Below, in pieces: positions 6,089 through 8,112 of a stretch of DNA of 8,112 bases. The translations under genes and the position numbers were made by a program. The notes below the pieces were generated by a model. It saw nothing but the letters and a program-made list of their open reading frames with translations. It was not told the origin of the DNA and did not search any database. The stretch lies in contig CADBNG010000149.1 of NCBI GenBank assembly GCA_902795985.1, forward strand, positions 1 to 8,112. The letters are read 5' to 3'. Each line of letters starts with the position of its first letter. The first letter of the stretch is position 1. The stretch is from an uncultured Lachnospiraceae bacterium. Its GTDB lineage: Bacteria > Bacillota_A > Clostridia > Lachnospirales > Lachnospiraceae.

Positions 6089-7423
6089 TTGGAACAGAAG
6101 AAGTCTATCAGCTTTGGTTTTCGCGGTACGATGCTGATTATCTATCAGTTTATTGCGTACATTACATTCCAGGTATTCACGCAATACCCGCTGAATATCC
6201 TTGCGGACATGTATGGCGGAGCCCAGACCGTATCCAAGCTTTATTCAATCTGTGCCATTGTAGGCATATTGGTCCAGCTTGCTTTGGTCGGTACAATTTC
6301 GAAAATGAGAAATGTCAAGGCCTTCGGAAGCATCCTTGGCGCAATCACTCTGGTGCTTGCGTTTATGGTCATGACGCTTCCGCCGGGCACCGGGTGGATG
6401 GTCTGCTACGCGCTGGTCAACATCTTCGCCGTTCTTTACGCCACTTTCTCTCTCGGTATCCTTGTCGGACAGTGGTTCCCGACACGTAAAGGAACCGTTA
6501 TGGGAATCGCCACCCTGGCTTTCCCGATCGCCAACGGCCTTCTCGGACCGTTTGCCAGCGCGGTATTCGCCAAGGGATTTCCGGATGTCAAAGGAGCGTT
6601 CCTTCCGTTCTTTATCCTGTCTATCGTGGGCTGGGTCATCGGTATCATCTTTATCAAGGATTATCCCGAACAGGTCGGAGCCTATCGTGATAATGACAGG
6701 AACATGACTCCCGAGGTCGCAAAAGCGATTATGCTCGAGGAGATGGAAAACAAAAAGACATCGGTCTGGACATACCTTCATACCTTTAAGAACAAGGAGT
6801 TCTGGTTTGGCACGATTACCGTGGCGATGCTGCTCGGATGCTCCATCGGCGTCATGTCACAGTCCAACGCCATTATCAATGCCTATGCCGAAGAACTGGC
6901 TTTCGTGGGCGGATATACGGGCGTAATGGCAATGGTCATGATCTTCGGCTGCATAGGCAGCTTCGTGCTCGGCCTTATCGATACAAAGATCGGTACGAAA
7001 AAAGCGATGATCATCTCGGCATGCATTATGATCATTGCCGGTCTGCTGGGGCTGACCCAGAGCGCCAAGGGACTGCTTGTAGCAATGATCTTTGTTGCGC
7101 TGTATATGGGTGCCGCTTCCAACTTCGGCGTTTCCTTCGCGGCGCAGTACTGGAGACGTGAAGACTACAGCCGTATCTTTACACTGTCCAGCCCGATCGG
7201 GTCGGCGATCAGCTCCGCTTCCCCGATGGTCGTTGCGGCCCTGCTTTTCGGACCGACGGGATATAAAGGACATGCAGGTGTATTTACTGCCGTCCTGATC
7301 GCCGGTATTGTATCGCTGGTCTGCATGCTGCTTACCAATCCGAAGCACATCAAGGCTCAGGACGACAAATACAGGGAAGCTGCAGGAAAACCCCTTGACG
7401 ACGCGCTCATCGGAAGGAAATGA
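6089..7423 (+). CDS. Major facilitator superfamily transporter
   Basis: This 444-aa protein has about twelve hydrophobic segments in two groups of six. The first group covers about residues 14-190 and the second about 238-416, joined by a charged cytoplasmic loop (~190-237). An MFS motif-A-like loop, DTKIGTKKA (298-306), lies in the second half, and a degenerate one, SKMRNVK (71-77), in the first. Segments rich in Gly, Ala and Pro (139-158) and no signal peptide fit the superfamily. It probably moves a small organic anion or neutral compound handled by the neighbouring enzymes; direction and substrate cannot be read. The start is TTG at 6089, with GAGAGGAGG at 6072-6080 placed 8 nt upstream; the next ATG (6131) has no comparable site and would cut into the first membrane segment. 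Confidence 0.92.
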   Translation: MEQKKSISFGFRGTMLIIYQFIAYITFQVFTQYPLNILADMYGGAQTVSKLYSICAIVGILVQLALVGTISKMRNVKAFGSILGAITLVLAFMVMTLPPGTGWMVCYALVNIFAVLYATFSLGILVGQWFPTRKGTVMGIATLAFPIANGLLGPFASAVFAKGFPDVKGAFLPFFILSIVGWVIGIIFIKDYPEQVGAYRDNDRNMTPEVAKAIMLEEMENKKTSVWTYLHTFKNKEFWFGTITVAMLLGCSIGVMSQSNAIINAYAEELAFVGGYTGVMAMVMIFGCIGSFVLGLIDTKIGTKKAMIISACIMIIAGLLGLTQSAKGLLVAMIFVALYMGAASNFGVSFAAQYWRREDYSRIFTLSSPIGSAISSASPMVVAALLFGPTGYKGHAGVFTAVLIAGIVSLVCMLLTNPKHIKAQDDKYREAAGKPLDDALIGRK

Positions 7424-7460
7424 TCTTATGGCTGCCTCAGGGTGATATGCCAAAACGCAA

Positions 7461-7519
7461 ACGGTTCCTTTGTATCGTTTTCTTCACAGTGCGAGGAGAA
7501 AACGATATGGAGGAACCGT
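7461..7519 (+). other. Long 25-bp hairpin between the MFS and SDR genes
   Basis: Bases 7461-7485 pair with 7495-7519 without bulges over a 9-nt loop. ACGGTTCCT (7461-7469) pairs with AGGAACCGT (7511-7519) and ATCGTTTTCT (7474-7483) with AGAAAACGAT (7497-7506). The positions between and inside these blocks are U-G or G-U wobbles (four in all) or Watson-Crick pairs in the plus-strand RNA. On the minus strand the wobbles would be A-C mismatches, so the sequence fits a structure kept in the plus-strand transcript. No T-run follows, so it is not a standard terminator. It could stabilise the transporter mRNA, mark a processing site or tune expression of the SDR gene. Confidence 0.7.
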
Positions 7520-7530
7520 CTCTGTTATTT

Positions 7531-7544
7531 CTGCCCCGGGGCAG
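7531..7544. repeat. 14-bp perfect GC-rich palindrome
   Basis: CTGCCCCGGGGCAG is fully self-complementary and lies 11 bp after the long hairpin and 47 bp before the SDR start codon. No T-run follows on the plus strand. It may be a dimeric regulator site upstream of the SDR gene or a secondary hairpin. Confidence 0.4.
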
Positions 7545-7591
7545 GGAAAAACAGTAAAAAATCAATGAAAAACAGAAAAGGAGGATTTTGC

Positions 7592-8112
7592 ATGGTTGCA
7601 GTAGAACGTTCTTTTGTGAACAGCATGTTTTCGGTTGAGGGAAAGGTCGCTCTTGTAACGGGCGCGACCGGAGCCCTTGGAAGTGTCCTTGCTAAGGGCT
7701 ACGGATATGCAGGCGCAAAGGTATTTATGACCGGAAGGAACGAAGAGAAGCTTCGCGCCCTTAAAGAGGAATTTGAAGCAGAAGACATCGACTGTGCATA
7801 TTTTGTAGCGGACCCCGCGGAAGAAGAAGCGGTAAAGGCTACGGTCAAAGCGTGTGTTGAGAAGTACGGCGAGATCAATATTCTTGCGATCTGCCATGGT
7901 TACAACAAGCCGCAGGGAATCCTTGAGCAGTCTGTGGAAGACTGGCAGAAGATCATGGACGCGGACTGCAAGAGCGTCTATATCGTTCTGAAATACGTTG
8001 CCGAGCAGATGGTCGCGCAGGGCAAGGGCGGCAAAATGGTCGTTGTCACGTCCCAGAGATCCAAACGCGGCATGTCCGGATATACCGGATACTGCACCAG
8101 CAAGGGCGGAGC
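7592..8112 (+). CDS. Short-chain dehydrogenase/reductase, N-terminal part (3' end outside window)
   Basis: The first 173 residues of a classical-size SDR are present. The NAD(P) motif is TGATGALG (23-30), with Ala at the usual second Gly of TGxxxGxG. A basic residue, R43, lies near the end of the second strand (TGR, 41-43), a weak hint of NADP(H) preference. D73 is followed by a ~25-residue helix region. The usual NNAG after strand four is replaced by ICHG (105-108). The catalytic set is visible as S154, Y167 and K171 (YCTSK). These enzymes oxidise alcohols or reduce ketones with NAD(P)H; the neighbours suggest a keto or hydroxy intermediate of the same pathway. AAGGAGG (7578-7584) lies 7 nt before ATG. 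I see no clear promoter between the MFS gene and this gene, so they are probably co-transcribed. The C-terminal substrate loop is missing, so the substrate class cannot be assigned. Confidence 0.92.
   Translation, partial: MVAVERSFVNSMFSVEGKVALVTGATGALGSVLAKGYGYAGAKVFMTGRNEEKLRALKEEFEAEDIDCAYFVADPAEEEAVKATVKACVEKYGEINILAICHGYNKPQGILEQSVEDWQKIMDADCKSVYIVLKYVAEQMVAQGKGGKMVVVTSQRSKRGMSGYTGYCTSKGG

Noticed and set aside
7531..7544. The GC-rich palindrome as a terminator after the MFS gene
   Set aside because: No T-run follows on the plus strand, and a perfect palindrome without a loop makes a short hairpin. I kept it only as a repeat.
1139..8112. Direct assignment of the cluster as a bile-acid-inducible (bai) operon
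   Set aside because: The ene-reductase, MFS and SDR resemble bai classes. However, no CoA ligase, CoA transferase or dehydratase gene is present in the window, and the flavoprotein-hydrolase fusion has no place in the known bai pathway.

Overview
The window looks like chromosomal DNA from an anaerobic Gram-positive bacterium of the Clostridia type. It has moderate GC, strong AAGGAGG-type ribosome binding sites, two TTG start codons, an SLH-anchored surface protein, a clostridial 2[4Fe-4S] ferredoxin-like protein and an Fe-S flavoenzyme of the 2,4-dienoyl-CoA reductase/Bai class. I cannot name a species.

Layout. Positions 1-555 hold the C-terminal end of a protein with three S-layer homology repeats, closed by a clear terminator at 579-607. 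Positions 608-1138 contain no convincing protein gene but are dense in signals. These are a 13-bp direct repeat, a sigma-70-type promoter (682-711) and a structured segment ending in an intrinsic terminator (890-922), together a likely free-standing ncRNA of about 200 nt. An inverted repeat and an extended -10 promoter (1024-1032) for the next operon follow. Positions 1139-5940 form a tight three-gene unit: an FMN/FAD/[4Fe-4S] ene-reductase (676 aa), a small 2[4Fe-4S] protein (81 aa, TTG start) and an 814-aa flavoprotein. Then comes an MFS transporter (6089-7423, TTG start) with its own promoter and an inverted repeat at its predicted transcription start. A long hairpin (7461-7519) lies between it and a short-chain dehydrogenase (7592 to the window end, incomplete).

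The most notable gene is the 814-aa protein. Its first ~540 residues are a fumarate-reductase/AprA-like FAD protein. Its last ~270 residues look like a DAPG hydrolase (PhlG/phloretin hydrolase family), a zinc enzyme that cuts C-C bonds between an acyl group and a phloroglucinol-type ring. Candidate zinc ligands H645, H789 and E793 are spaced much as in PhlG. I read this as a redox enzyme fused to a C-C hydrolase in one chain, with a ferredoxin-like electron partner encoded directly upstream.

Working model (inference): the MFS protein imports an aromatic, polyphenolic or alicyclic ketone substrate. The ene-reductase and SDR reduce C=C and C=O bonds. The ferredoxin-like protein passes electrons to the FAD half of the fusion, and the hydrolase half splits a C-C bond in the product. 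The Bai-like ene-reductase also leaves a steroid or bile-acid substrate possible. The substrate cannot be fixed from sequence alone.
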